Source of the DNA: Trueperaceae bacterium | GTDB taxonomy: Bacteria > Deinococcota > Deinococci > Deinococcales > Trueperaceae | Assembly (NCBI GenBank): GCA_029210865.1 | Contig: JARGGE010000034.1 | Span: 1-13,156, forward strand | Length of the DNA stretch: 13,156 bases | Direction of reading: 5' to 3' | Shown here: piece by piece, positions 1 through 9,052 of the stretch | How the letters are laid out: each line of letters starts with the position of its first letter | Position numbering within the stretch: the first letter of the stretch is position 1 | The notes under the pieces: model-generated | Seen by the model: only the letters and a program-made list of their open reading frames with translations | What the model was told of the DNA's origin: nothing | Database searches by the model: none | Made by a program: the position numbers and the translations under genes

Positions 1-408
1 GATCTCTTCCTCGCTGGCGCGGGGGTTGGCGAACAGGATGTTGTCGCGAACGCTGCCGATGAACAGAAACGTCTCCTGGAAGACCAGCCCCAGCTGACGC
101 TGTACGCTCTCCATGCGTACCTCGCGCAGGTCGATCCCGTCGACCGCGACGACGCCGTCTTCGATCGCGACGTCGATCGCACGGGTGGTGCCGTCGGGGA
201 GGAACAGCGTCAGTCGGGCCGGCCCCTCGAAGCCGCTCCAGACGTCCATGGCGACCGCGGTGCCGCCGACCGCGCGGCCGAGCGCGACGATGACGCCCTG
301 CGCGTCGGTGACGATAAACTCGGCGTCCGGCGGGAAGGCGAAGGCCTGAGCGAGCGACCCCGTGAAGACGAGGACCAGCGCCGCGACCACGGTGCGTAGG
401 TGGCGCAT
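1..408 (-). CDS. Chimeric ORF: family-A secreted protein N-terminus fused in frame to an ABC-transporter ATPase fragment (open at the left edge)
   Basis: Reading down the minus strand from the ATG at 408, 136 codons stay open to the window edge. Residues 1-25 are a Sec-type signal peptide (basic start, then a hydrophobic run ending near AQAFA). Residues about 30-90 form a beta-rich domain matching the intact family-A protein at 12151-12735: both have VTDA, a GR-VGG step, GF-GPA, PDG, then DG-V-VD. From about residue 91 the sequence changes to a type I exporter ATPase: VDGIDLREV, the Q-loop LGLVFQET (Gln111), then SVRDNILFANP and SEEEI. The roughly 30 residues that should precede this in an ABC ATPase, including Walker A, are absent, so the product could not be a normal ATPase. 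A GAAGGGAGG ribosome site lies just upstream of the start. It follows the histidine kinase gene by 116 bases. Chimeric assembly and real recombination are both possible. The function of domain A is unknown. Confidence 0.75.
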   Translation of the reverse strand, partial: MRHLRTVVAALVLVFTGSLAQAFAFPPDAEFIVTDAQGVIVALGRAVGGTAVAMDVWSGFEGPARLTLFLPDGTTRAIDVAIEDGVVAVDGIDLREVRMESVQRQLGLVFQETFLFIGSVRDNILFANPRASEEEI

Positions 409-459
409 CACGCCTCCCTTCCCGGGGCCGGGCCGGCTCGTCCGACCCCCGATGCCCCG

Positions 460-481
460 AGCATAGGGTCCGAACCTGACG
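460..481 (-). promoter_or_regulatory. Promoter-like element upstream of the left family-A gene, shared with the right copy
   Basis: On the minus strand the bases read CGTCAGGT, eight bases, then TATGCT as a possible -10 box. The -10 ends 51 bases before the ATG at 408. The paralogous gene at 12735 has the same octamer, the same eight-base gap and TAGGCT, 50 bases before its ATG. No convincing -35 hexamer is visible at 17 bases, so the octamer may be an activator site or the recognition element of an alternative sigma factor. It lies between the histidine kinase stop and the family-A start, so the A gene may be transcribed on its own. Confidence 0.5.
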
Positions 482-524
482 CGACTCTGAACCGATGGCT
501 CCGCCTGCCCCGAACGCCACGCGC

Positions 525-1808
525 TCACGAGCCCGCGTCCGGCGCCTCGAGCCGCGCCGCGAGGCTCGGGAGCCGGACCTCGAAGACCGCACCGCCGCCC
601 GCCCCCGACCGCGCGGCGATGGACCCCCCGTGCTGCTCGACCAGCTGCCGGGCGATGGCCAACCCCACGCCGGACCCCGAGCCACCGCGGACGCCCCGCT
701 CGAACACGGTCGCCGGCGCGTCGGCGGCGAGGCCCGGCCCGTCGTCGACCACGCGCACCACTTGGACGTCGCCGTCCGCGGCGAGCTCGAGGCGCACGCC
801 CTCCGGACGGCCCGCCGCTTGGACACCGTTGCGGACCAGGTTCCGGACCACCTGCATCAGGCGGTCGCGATCACCGATCACCTCGCCGGCGCTCGACGCT
901 AGCACCGCGACACCCGGGTACTCGCCGGCCGCCTGGTCGAGCAGGGCGCGCAGCTCGACGACGTGCGTCTCGACCGGGCGTTCGAGCTCGCCGCGCGCCA
1001 GCACCAGCAAGTCCTGCGACGTGCGCAACAGCTCGTGGGCCGCGACCGCGGCGGCCCGGAGCTGCGGGTCGTCGGGGTGCCGGTCGCCCGCCTCGATCAG
1101 GTGGAAGCGGACCAGCGTCAGCGGTCCAGCGAGCTCGTGCGCGACCTCGAGCAGGAACGCGCGCTCCGCCCGGGTGCGTTGCCCGATGGCCGCGAGCGAG
1201 TGGTTGAGGGCGTCGGTGAGCGACCTGATCTCGGTCAGTCCGCCGTCGTAGCGGATGGGCGCCGGGGTCGCGGGGTCGACGGTCCGGGCGGCGGCGGCGA
1301 CGCGGTCGAGCGGCGACAGGGCCCGGCCCACCGCCACGGTCGCGACGAGGATCGCGAGCACGAAGGTCAGCGCGCCACCGAGGACCAGGCTGCGCGCGAG
1401 CTCGCGGCGCGTGGCCAAGGCGGCCTCGAGGTCGTGGGCGATCCGGATCGTCGCGCCGGCGTCCCGCCAGGGAGCGCTGCCCACCAGATGCGGCCGCCCG
1501 GCCACGAGCACCTGCGCAGCCGGCGCGACGAGCGGCAGCGGGGCGTCGGACCCCCACGCGAGCACCATTTGCCCGTCCGCGTCGACCAGTTGCACGACGA
1601 AGCCGGGGGCCGAGCCGGTCGCCAACGAGGCACCGAGCACCGGGTTCTCGAGGAGGGCGGCCACCCGCGCGAGGTCGTCGGCGAGCAGCCGCCGCGTCGA
1701 CGCCTCCTGCTGCCGCACGAAGCCACCGTACGCGAGGAGGCCGAACGCCACGATCACCGCGGCCGCCAGCAAAGCGACGCCGACGCCGATCCCGCTCTTG
1801 AGGCTCAC
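525..1808 (-). CDS. Sensor histidine kinase (HAMP, HisKA-like, HATPase)
   Basis: This is a 427-residue membrane sensor kinase that would phosphorylate the adjacent response regulator. It begins at a GTG that overlaps the regulator's TGA, so the pair is translationally coupled. Order of parts: TM helix 1 at about residues 6-30; a periplasmic sensor region at about 31-138; TM helix 2 at about 139-162; a HAMP segment at about 163-210; the phospho-acceptor helix with VAHELAGPL (His224); an N box with Asn323 and Asn327; a G1 box VVDDGPGL at about 353-360; and a glycine-rich G2 region ending GVGLAIARQ near 380-387. The usual HELRTPL is HELAGPL here, keeping His and Glu but losing the Arg-Thr. The last 22 residues are closely mirrored by the end of another ORF at 12852. 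The ligand is unknown. Family assignment is firm and the signal is not known. Confidence 0.93.
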   Translation of the reverse strand: MSLKSGIGVGVALLAAAVIVAFGLLAYGGFVRQQEASTRRLLADDLARVAALLENPVLGASLATGSAPGFVVQLVDADGQMVLAWGSDAPLPLVAPAAQVLVAGRPHLVGSAPWRDAGATIRIAHDLEAALATRRELARSLVLGGALTFVLAILVATVAVGRALSPLDRVAAAARTVDPATPAPIRYDGGLTEIRSLTDALNHSLAAIGQRTRAERAFLLEVAHELAGPLTLVRFHLIEAGDRHPDDPQLRAAAVAAHELLRTSQDLLVLARGELERPVETHVVELRALLDQAAGEYPGVAVLASSAGEVIGDRDRLMQVVRNLVRNGVQAAGRPEGVRLELAADGDVQVVRVVDDGPGLAADAPATVFERGVRGGSGSGVGLAIARQLVEQHGGSIAARSGAGGGAVFEVRLPSLAARLEAPDAGS

Positions 1809-2470
1809 CTCGGCGCGGCTCGGACCACGTAGCCGAGCCCGCGGACCGTATCGATCACCCCTTCGGCCCCGGCGTCCGCGAGCTTCTTGCGCAGCCGCGA
1901 CACCACCACCTCGAGCGCGTTCGAGGCGGGGGGACCCGCTTCGTACAAGCGGGCCTCGAGGTCGGCCTTGGCGAACACGCGCCCCTGCTGCCCCAGGAGC
2001 AGGCGCAGGAGCTCGAACTCCTGCGCCGACAGCGGCACGGCGACGTCGTCGACGGTGCAGGCGTGGCCCTCGACGTCGAGGGCGAGCGAGCCAAGGCGGA
2101 CGACCCCGCCGCGCGCTCGGCCGCGCAGCCGCGCGAAGATCCGCGCGAGCAGCTCGTCCATGGCGAACGGCTTGCTCACGTAGTCCGCGGCCCCCGCGTA
2201 CAGGCCGCGCACGCGGCTCGCCACGTCGCTGCGGGCGGTGAGCATGACGATGTCGGCGGCGTGCGCCGCGAGCTGCTCGGCCACGTCGATGCCGTCCAGG
2301 TCGGGCAGGTTGAGGTCGAGCAGGATGAGGTCGACGTCGTGGGTGGCCAGCGCCAGGGCGTCGCCCCCTTTGTGCGCGACCACGGTGTCGTACTCGCGGC
2401 CGATCGAGCGCGCCAGCGCGTCCGCCAACGCCACGTCGTCCTCGACGATCAACACCTTCGCCCGCCGCAT
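1805..2470 (-). CDS. OmpR/PhoB-family response regulator
   Basis: This is a 221-residue transcriptional regulator. The receiver domain occupies about residues 1-118: the acidic pocket is Glu10, Asp11 and Asp12, the phospho-acceptor is Asp52 in LLDLNLPD, a Thr sits in VMLTAR, and the conserved Lys is in YVSKPF. A winged-helix DNA-binding domain follows, with LSAQEFELLRLLL, the recognition-helix region NALEVVVSRLRKKL and the terminal IDTVRGLGYVVR. I chose the ATG at 2470 because the receiver motif begins immediately after it and GGGAAGGG lies just upstream. An earlier in-frame start at 2512 would only add a non-conserved leader. It is first in a minus-strand operon with the histidine kinase. 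Family is certain and target genes are unknown. Confidence 0.95.
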   Translation of the reverse strand: MRRAKVLIVEDDVALADALARSIGREYDTVVAHKGGDALALATHDVDLILLDLNLPDLDGIDVAEQLAAHAADIVMLTARSDVASRVRGLYAGAADYVSKPFAMDELLARIFARLRGRARGGVVRLGSLALDVEGHACTVDDVAVPLSAQEFELLRLLLGQQGRVFAKADLEARLYEAGPPASNALEVVVSRLRKKLADAGAEGVIDTVRGLGYVVRAAPR

Positions 2471-2517
2471 CGATTCGACCCTTCCCGCCGGGCCCCACGC
2501 GCACCCGGTCACCCCTC

Positions 2518-2545
2518 AGTATCGCCGCGGCGCGGGGGTCGTCAC
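2518..2545 (-). promoter_or_regulatory. Possible sigma70-type promoter for the response regulator/kinase operon
   Basis: On the minus strand GTGACG (4 of 6 matches to TTGACA) is followed after 16 bases by GATACT (4 of 6 matches to TATAAT), about 48 bases before the regulator's ATG at 2470. It lies in the 240-base divergent gap before the sugar dehydrogenase gene, where no other gene is visible. This is a consensus match in GC-rich DNA only, so it is weak. Confidence 0.3.
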
Positions 2546-2645
2546 CACCGGGTGCGTCACTCGTGGCCGCGGCGCGGGCGCGCTGCGCCCCCGCCAGGGC
2601 CACCGGGCCCTGCCCGACGGCGTGGCCGACCTCCGTGCCAACGGC

Positions 2646-2678
2646 TTGACACACGCGTTCGGGAGCACCGCCTAGGGT
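2646..2678 (+). promoter_or_regulatory. Putative promoter of the sugar dehydrogenase gene
   Basis: A perfect TTGACA at 2646-2651 stands out in this GC-rich gap. The best -10 candidate is TAGGGT at 2673-2678, which gives a 21-base spacer, longer than normal. Shorter spacers would force poorer -10 boxes. The GAAGGAGGG ribosome site and the ATG at 2711 follow directly. The -35 match is good; the pairing with this -10 is uncertain. Confidence 0.45.
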
Positions 2679-2710
2679 CGCCTCCTCGACCACCCCTGAA
2701 GGAGGGACCC

Positions 2711-4093
2711 ATGACCACCGTCCACCCACGCCAGAACTCCGTTCGCTGGACCGTCGCGGCAGCGTTCGCCGCGGTCGTCGTGTGGCTGGCGCTCGCCGGC
2801 TCCGCCGTCGCCCAGGCCGAGGGCCCGTTCGACCACCTCGAGCTCGAACTCGTGGCCGAGGGACTCACCTCGCCGGTGGCGCTCGTCACGCCGCCAGGCG
2901 ACGCGCGCCGCTTCGTGGTCGACCAGTCGGGGACGATCCACGTCCTTGCCGACGACGGTGCGGTGCTCGAGCCGCCGTTCCTCGACCTCCGTGACCGGCT
3001 CGTGACCTTCCGCCCCGGCTTCGACGAGCGTGGCGTGCTCGGCTTGGCCTTCCACCCCGACTACGCCCGCAACGGCCGCTTCTTCGTGCACTACAGCGCG
3101 CCGCTGCGCCCCGGCGCCCTGGCGGCGCTCAACCACACGGCCCACGTCTCGGAGTTCCGCGTCTCGCGGAACGACCCGAACCGCGCCGATCCCGCCAGTG
3201 AACGCGTCGTCCTGGCGGTCGACCAGCCGGCCTTCAACCACAACGGCGGGCAGATCGCCTTCGGCCCGGACGGCTACCTCTACGTGGCCTTCGGCGACGG
3301 AGGCACCTCGAACGACAACGGTCCGTACCACCCGCCGATGGGCAACGGCCAGGACGTCACCACGCTCTTGGGCTCCATCCTCCGGATCGACGTGAACGAC
3401 GACGATGGGCGCGGCTACGCCGTCCCGGCGAGCAACCCCTTCGTCGGCGGCGTCGAGTTGCCCGAGGCCGACGACCTCGTCTGGTCGGGCCTGGCCTCCG
3501 GCCACGGCGCGCGCGACGAGATCTACCTCTGGGGCGTGCGCAACCCCTTCCGCTTCTCCTTCGACCGCGCCACCGGCGACCTGTGGATCGGCGACGTAGG
3601 CCAGGGCATGTACGAGGAGCACAACCGGGTCACCGGCCCAGGCAACCTCGGCTGGCGCATCATGGAGGCCGACAGCTGGTTCAACCTCGAGTCCAACCGC
3701 GAGCCGCTCGCCGAGGGCCCCACCACCGGCCCGATGGGCGAGGACTTGATGCTCCCCGTGCTGGTCTACGGCAACGTCGGCGGCACCGGCGACGCCGGGC
3801 GCGGCATCTCCACCACCGGCGGCTACGTCTACCGTGGCACCGCCATCCCCGAGCTCGTCGGGCACTACGTCTTCGGCGACTGGAGCCAGAGCTTCGTCGA
3901 GGCCGGCGGCAAGCTCTTCGTGGCCGCGCCCGACGCGAGCGGCGCCTGGGACTTCGTCCTCGACCGCCAGCTCGACCAGTTCGTTCTCGCCTTCGGTGAG
4001 GACCTCGACGGCGAGCTCTACGTGCTGACCACCGACGGCAACGCGCCTCAGGGCACGGGCGGCCGCGTCTGGAAGATCGTCGCCGGGAACTGA
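2711..4093 (+). CDS. Secreted PQQ-dependent sugar dehydrogenase (soluble glucose/aldose dehydrogenase, HHIP-like beta-propeller)
   Basis: This 460-residue protein probably oxidises aldose sugars outside the cytoplasmic membrane with pyrroloquinoline quinone as cofactor. Residues 1-36 are a signal peptide with a hydrophobic stretch and an Ala-rich cleavage area (AVAQA). The rest is a six-blade propeller of the GSDH/YliI type. Its landmarks are GVLGLAFHPDY; FNHNGGQIAFGPDGYLYVAFGDGG, whose His177 corresponds to the catalytic base; GSILRIDV; LWGVRNPFRFSFD, with Arg277 in the usual position; GDVGQ; GNLGWRIMEA; and a terminal GGRVWKIV. Length fits the family. The start follows GAAGGAGGG at good spacing. 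A cytochrome c gene follows 92 bases later and is the likely electron acceptor. Substrate cannot be told from sequence. No PQQ synthesis genes are in the window. Confidence 0.93.
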   Translation: MTTVHPRQNSVRWTVAAAFAAVVVWLALAGSAVAQAEGPFDHLELELVAEGLTSPVALVTPPGDARRFVVDQSGTIHVLADDGAVLEPPFLDLRDRLVTFRPGFDERGVLGLAFHPDYARNGRFFVHYSAPLRPGALAALNHTAHVSEFRVSRNDPNRADPASERVVLAVDQPAFNHNGGQIAFGPDGYLYVAFGDGGTSNDNGPYHPPMGNGQDVTTLLGSILRIDVNDDDGRGYAVPASNPFVGGVELPEADDLVWSGLASGHGARDEIYLWGVRNPFRFSFDRATGDLWIGDVGQGMYEEHNRVTGPGNLGWRIMEADSWFNLESNREPLAEGPTTGPMGEDLMLPVLVYGNVGGTGDAGRGISTTGGYVYRGTAIPELVGHYVFGDWSQSFVEAGGKLFVAAPDASGAWDFVLDRQLDQFVLAFGEDLDGELYVLTTDGNAPQGTGGRVWKIVAGN

Positions 4094-4103
4094 CCGTCCG
4101 CGA

Positions 4104-4125
4104 TCGGCGCCGGAACCGGCGCCGA
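4104..4125 (+). terminator. Perfect 10-bp hairpin after the sugar dehydrogenase gene
   Basis: TCGGCGCCGG and its exact complement CCGGCGCCGA are separated by AA, starting 11 bases after the dehydrogenase stop. It is immediately followed by a second, longer hairpin. There is no T run, so it may be a mRNA 3'-end stabiliser or a partial terminator rather than a classical intrinsic terminator. Confidence 0.55.
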
Positions 4126-4128
4126 CGA

Positions 4129-4161
4129 CGGCGGGCGGAGGGCGTGCACCTCCGCCCGCCG
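4129..4161 (+). terminator. Perfect 13-bp hairpin between the dehydrogenase and cytochrome genes
   Basis: The arms CGGCGGGCGGAGG (4129-4141) and CCTCCGCCCGCCG (4149-4161) are exact complements around a 7-base loop. No T tract follows. It ends 12 bases before the ribosome site of the cytochrome gene, so it could attenuate or separate expression of the two genes. The structure is direct from sequence; its role is inferred. Confidence 0.6.
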
Positions 4162-4185
4162 AACGTCCCCTCGAGGAGGACCGCC

Positions 4186-4659
4186 ATGCCATCCACCCCA
4201 CCGAACGTCCGCCAAGACCCCGATCGGCGCGGTCGGCGCACCGTCGCCGCCGCGGCCACCGCCACAGCCGTCCTGGTCCTCGCGCTCTTCGCGGCGCCGC
4301 GCGCCGGTGCCGACGAGCAGAGCGTCGCCGTCTTCTCCGAAGCCCAGGTCGAAGCGGGCGCGGCGATCTACACCCAGAACTGCGCCGTGTGCCACGGCAC
4401 CGCGTTCGAAGGCATGGGGTCGTTCCCCGTCCTCGCCGGCGCGGTGTTCCAGGAGCGGTGGGAGGGCCGACCGCTCGGCGACCTGTACGCCTTCGTGAGC
4501 ACGAACATGCCGCTCGGTGCCGGTGGAAGCCTCGAACCGGACGCCTACGCCGCAGTCGTCGCCCGCCTCCTCGACCGCAACGGCGTCGAGCCCGGGCCGG
4601 ACGCCTTCGACCCGACCGACGAGGCCGCCCTCGGGGTGGTGCTGACCTTCGGCGACTGA
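4186..4659 (+). CDS. Secreted c-type cytochrome (monoheme)
   Basis: This 157-residue protein has a signal peptide at about residues 14-42 (basic RRGRR, an Ala/Val/Leu core, cleavage near RAGA) and a single class I cytochrome c domain. The heme attachment site is CAVCH, with Cys66, Cys69 and the axial His70. Met108 in NMPLGAGGSL is the likely sixth ligand. Preceding residues EAGAAIYTQN are typical of cytochrome domains fused to or paired with PQQ dehydrogenases. I chose the ATG at 4186 because GAGGAGGA lies just upstream; an earlier in-frame start at 4144 falls inside the hairpin. Placement directly after the sugar dehydrogenase suggests that it carries electrons from PQQ to the respiratory chain. 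Partnership is inferred from position. Confidence 0.92.
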   Translation: MPSTPPNVRQDPDRRGRRTVAAAATATAVLVLALFAAPRAGADEQSVAVFSEAQVEAGAAIYTQNCAVCHGTAFEGMGSFPVLAGAVFQERWEGRPLGDLYAFVSTNMPLGAGGSLEPDAYAAVVARLLDRNGVEPGPDAFDPTDEAALGVVLTFGD

Positions 4660-4663
4660 CCGA

Positions 4664-4726
4664 AGCGCACGGCGGGGATCGCCGCGCGACCGCGCACGGC
4701 CGCCGCGTCCATAACCGCCGTGCGCT
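4664..4726 (+). terminator. Long inverted repeat after the cytochrome gene (12-bp arms)
   Basis: AGCGCACGGCGG at 4664-4675 is the exact complement of CCGCCGTGCGCT at 4715-4726. The 39 bases between are also rich in short self-complementary pieces. It begins five bases after the cytochrome stop and likely ends the dehydrogenase/cytochrome transcript. No T run follows, so the terminator role is inferred. Confidence 0.45.
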
Positions 4727-4767
4727 CCGTCGCGCCCACGGTGCAGGGCTCGTGCCACGCTCTCCTG

Positions 4768-5320
4768 GTGGACCACCCCACTACCCCCCACCCGCACCGC
4801 CCCGAGCCGCTGGCGGCCGCGCTGGTCGGCGCTCCTCCCCGCGGCCCCCACCCGTTTCACCGGACCGGCCTTCACCTGGTGGCTCGCGGCGGGCTACCTG
4901 ACCCTCGTCACCGTGCGCAGCCTGATCCACGTCTTCGCGCCCGACGGCGGCGCAGGGTCGATCGCGACCGTCGACGTCGCGGTCGCCGGGGGCGCGAACA
5001 TCGTCGCCATGTTCGGCCAGTGGGGCGCCATCCAACTGCTCCTGGCCGCGCTGCTCTGGGTCCTGCTGCTCCGCTACCGCGGGTTCGTCCCGCTGGTCCT
5101 GCCCGCCTTCCTGGTCGAGCCGGCGCTCCGCGAGCTCGCCGGCATCCTGAAGCCGCTCGAGACCCTCGGCATCGCGCCCGGCGCGGCGCTCAACTGGATG
5201 GCGGTGCCGGTGCTCGCGGTCGCGTGGTGGCTCTCGCTCTGCCCGGTGCGGGGCGGGGCTGAGCGTTGCTCGGCGACGTCCCCCATGGCACGCCGCGGCG
5301 CCGACCGCGCGGTATCCTGA
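4768..5320 (+). CDS. Four-helix membrane protein of unknown function, probable frameshift near the start
   Basis: I do not recognise the family. The clearly coding frame ends at the TGA at 5318-5320 and shows about four hydrophobic helices: FTWWLAAGYLTLVTV; GQWGAIQLLLAALLWVLLL; GFVPLVLPAFLV; and WMAVPVLAVAWWLSL. The first conventional start in that frame is a GTG at 4913, which lies inside helix 1 and would destroy it. Coding character (G/C at third positions, RWRPRWSALLP and then helix 1) continues upstream to about 4790, and the frame then meets a TAA at 4712 with no start. A GTG at 4768 in the neighbouring frame becomes continuous with it if one C is removed from the six-C run at 4784-4789, giving a protein starting VDHPTTPTRTAPSRW. 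The likely explanation is a one-base error or a real frameshift mutation. Conservatively, only 4913-5320 is intact. Confidence 0.65.
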
Positions 5321-5442
5321 CCGAGACACGGTGCCTAGGCGACGCGGAGCGAGCACGCCTTCACGCCCCTGATGGGCGTCCAGGATCCCGTTCCCAGGCC
5401 GCCGAGCCCGCCGAACCCTCCCCAGCCAGGTAAGGAGCCCGC

Positions 5443-7626
<2,184 letters not shown>

Positions 7627-7661
7627 GGCTCGCGGGCGGGGTCGCCCCCGTCCGGACGTGC

Positions 7662-7696
7662 AGCGGGCGACCGGGCGTGAGGCTCGGTCGCCCGCT
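7662..7696. terminator. Bidirectional hairpin between converging katG and the P450 gene
   Basis: A perfect 12-bp stem (7662-7673 with 7685-7696) encloses an 11-base loop. It ends four bases from the P450 stop codon and lies 36 bases after the katG stop. The location between converging genes fits a shared terminator. No T tract is present on either side. Confidence 0.6.
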
Positions 7697-7699
7697 TCG

Positions 7700-8929
7700 C
7701 TAGCCTTGAATCGGCAACTCCCACGCCACCGGCAGCGCCTCGAGCGCGCGGAAGCCCGGCAGGAACCGGTAGCGCAGCGCCTCCTCGTCGACCACGACGC
7801 GCAGCCCGGGCAGCCGCGCCAGCAGCGCGTTCAGGGCGATCTCCCCCTCGAGCCGCGCCAGCGGCGCGCCCATGCAGTAGTGCGCCCCTTTCCCGAACGC
7901 CACGTGCGGGTTCGGGGTGCGCACCGGGTCGAGCGCGTCGGCCGCCTCGAAACGCTCCGGGTCGCGGTTCGCGCTGCCCAGGATCAGGATCAGCGGCTCA
8001 CCGCGCCGGATCGTCTCGCCACCCCAGACGACGTCCTCGGCGGCCCAGCGGTTGAGCGCGCGCTCGACCGGGCCGTCGAAGCGCAGGAGCTCCTCCACCG
8101 CGGTCGGCATCGCGGCCGGGTCGGCTGCGAGCACGTCGCGCACGTGCGGGTGGCGCGAGAGCGCCAGCACCGCGTTCGCGATCAGGTTGACGGTGGTCTC
8201 GTGGCCGGCGGTGATCAGCAACACGAGCGTCGAGAGCAGCTCGTCCAGGCTCAGGCGGTCGCCGGCCTCCTAGGCGGCGACGAGGCCCGAGAGCAGGTCG
8301 TCCTGGGGCCGCGCCCGGCGCTCCTCCACGAGCGCCGCCACGTAGTCCGGGAACTCGGTGAGCTGCGCCTCGAGCCGGCGGCCCTCCTCGGCATCGCGGG
8401 GGGCGGCCAGGAGCGCGTTTCCCCACACGCGCACGCGGTCGCGGTCCTCGCCGGGCACCCCGAGCATCTCCAAGATGACGGCCGTTGGCAGCGGGAAGGC
8501 GAAGTCGCCGATCAGCTCCATCGATCCGCGGCCCTCGAACGGCGCCAGCAACCCCTCGGCGATCGCCTGGATGCGTGGGCGCATCAGGGCGACGCGCCGC
8601 GGCGTGAAGGCCTGACTCACCAGCCCGCGCAGGCGCTGGTGGTCGACGCCGTCGCGGGCGAGCATGTGCTGGCCGATGCGTCGGAAGAGCTCGGGTTCGG
8701 GCGGCAGGTCGGCGGGGTCGTGCGCGAGCGCGGCGTCGCGGACGAAACGCTTGTCGCGCAGCATCGCGTCGACGTCCGCGTAGCGGGTGACGAACCAGAT
8801 GGGCGTGGCGCCGTCGAGCCCCGCCTGCAGCCAGACCGGCGCCTCGCGCCGCATCGACGCGAAGGTGGCGTGGGGGTCGCGCTTGAAGGCGTCGCCGTAG
8901 AGGTCGAAGCGGTGCTCGGGCTCGGGCAT
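7700..8929 (-). pseudogene. Cytochrome P450 interrupted by one in-frame TAG
   Basis: Read through, the frame encodes 409 residues, the normal size of a bacterial class I P450 (monooxygenase using oxygen and a redox partner). The ATG at 8929 follows AGGAGG and begins MPEPEHRFDLYGDAFKRDPH. The first ORF (8929-8270) covers helices A to H, including HMLARDGVDHQRLRGLVSQA (C helix). Codon 220 is TAG. The same frame then continues without any shift: I helix ITAGHETT (about 239-246), the ExxR pair Glu280/Arg283, and the heme loop FGKGAHYCMG with Cys352. The context LVAA-stop-EAGDRLSLDEL suggests that a single base change from GAG, CAG or AAG produced the stop. The split leaves a first half without heme-binding Cys, so the gene is inactive unless the stop is suppressed or is a sequencing error. 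Substrate is unknown and no ferredoxin or reductase gene is adjacent. Confidence 0.9.
8270..8272 (-). other. Premature TAG codon inside the P450 reading frame
   Basis: The codon after GTC GCC GCC reads TAG on the minus strand. The frame upstream and downstream is the same, both parts have P450 motifs in the right order, and no residues seem to be missing between them. The bases after it (GAGGCCGGC) show no special stem or signal that I can see for readthrough. Confidence 0.9.
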
Positions 8930-9052
8930 CGGGGCCTCCTCGCGGGCGCCGCTCCGCGGCGGCGGCCACGCGGTCGAGTCTAGCCGCCCGCCTGCGGCCT
9001 GGGACGGACGCCCGTCGCCACGGCGCCCCCCCCGACCGTACGCTTCTCGGGC

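Noticed and set aside
113..349. Short plus-strand open frame at the left edge
   Set aside because: Ser/Thr/Arg-rich composition; the minus strand there encodes the recognisable family-A and ATPase sequence.
1809..2729. Long minus-strand open frame extending the histidine kinase upstream through the response regulator region
   Set aside because: The upstream part is an Arg/Gly-rich out-of-frame reading of the regulator gene. The kinase begins at the GTG at 1808 that overlaps the regulator stop.
2672..4201. 509-codon minus-strand open frame opposite the sugar dehydrogenase
   Set aside because: Antisense of a well-supported gene with a signal peptide, ribosome site and conserved motifs.
8270..8272. 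Special decoding of TAG (for example pyrrolysine) in the P450
   Set aside because: No downstream stem or related machinery is visible, P450s do not use such residues, and another gene in the window (family A, 12151) ends normally with TAG.
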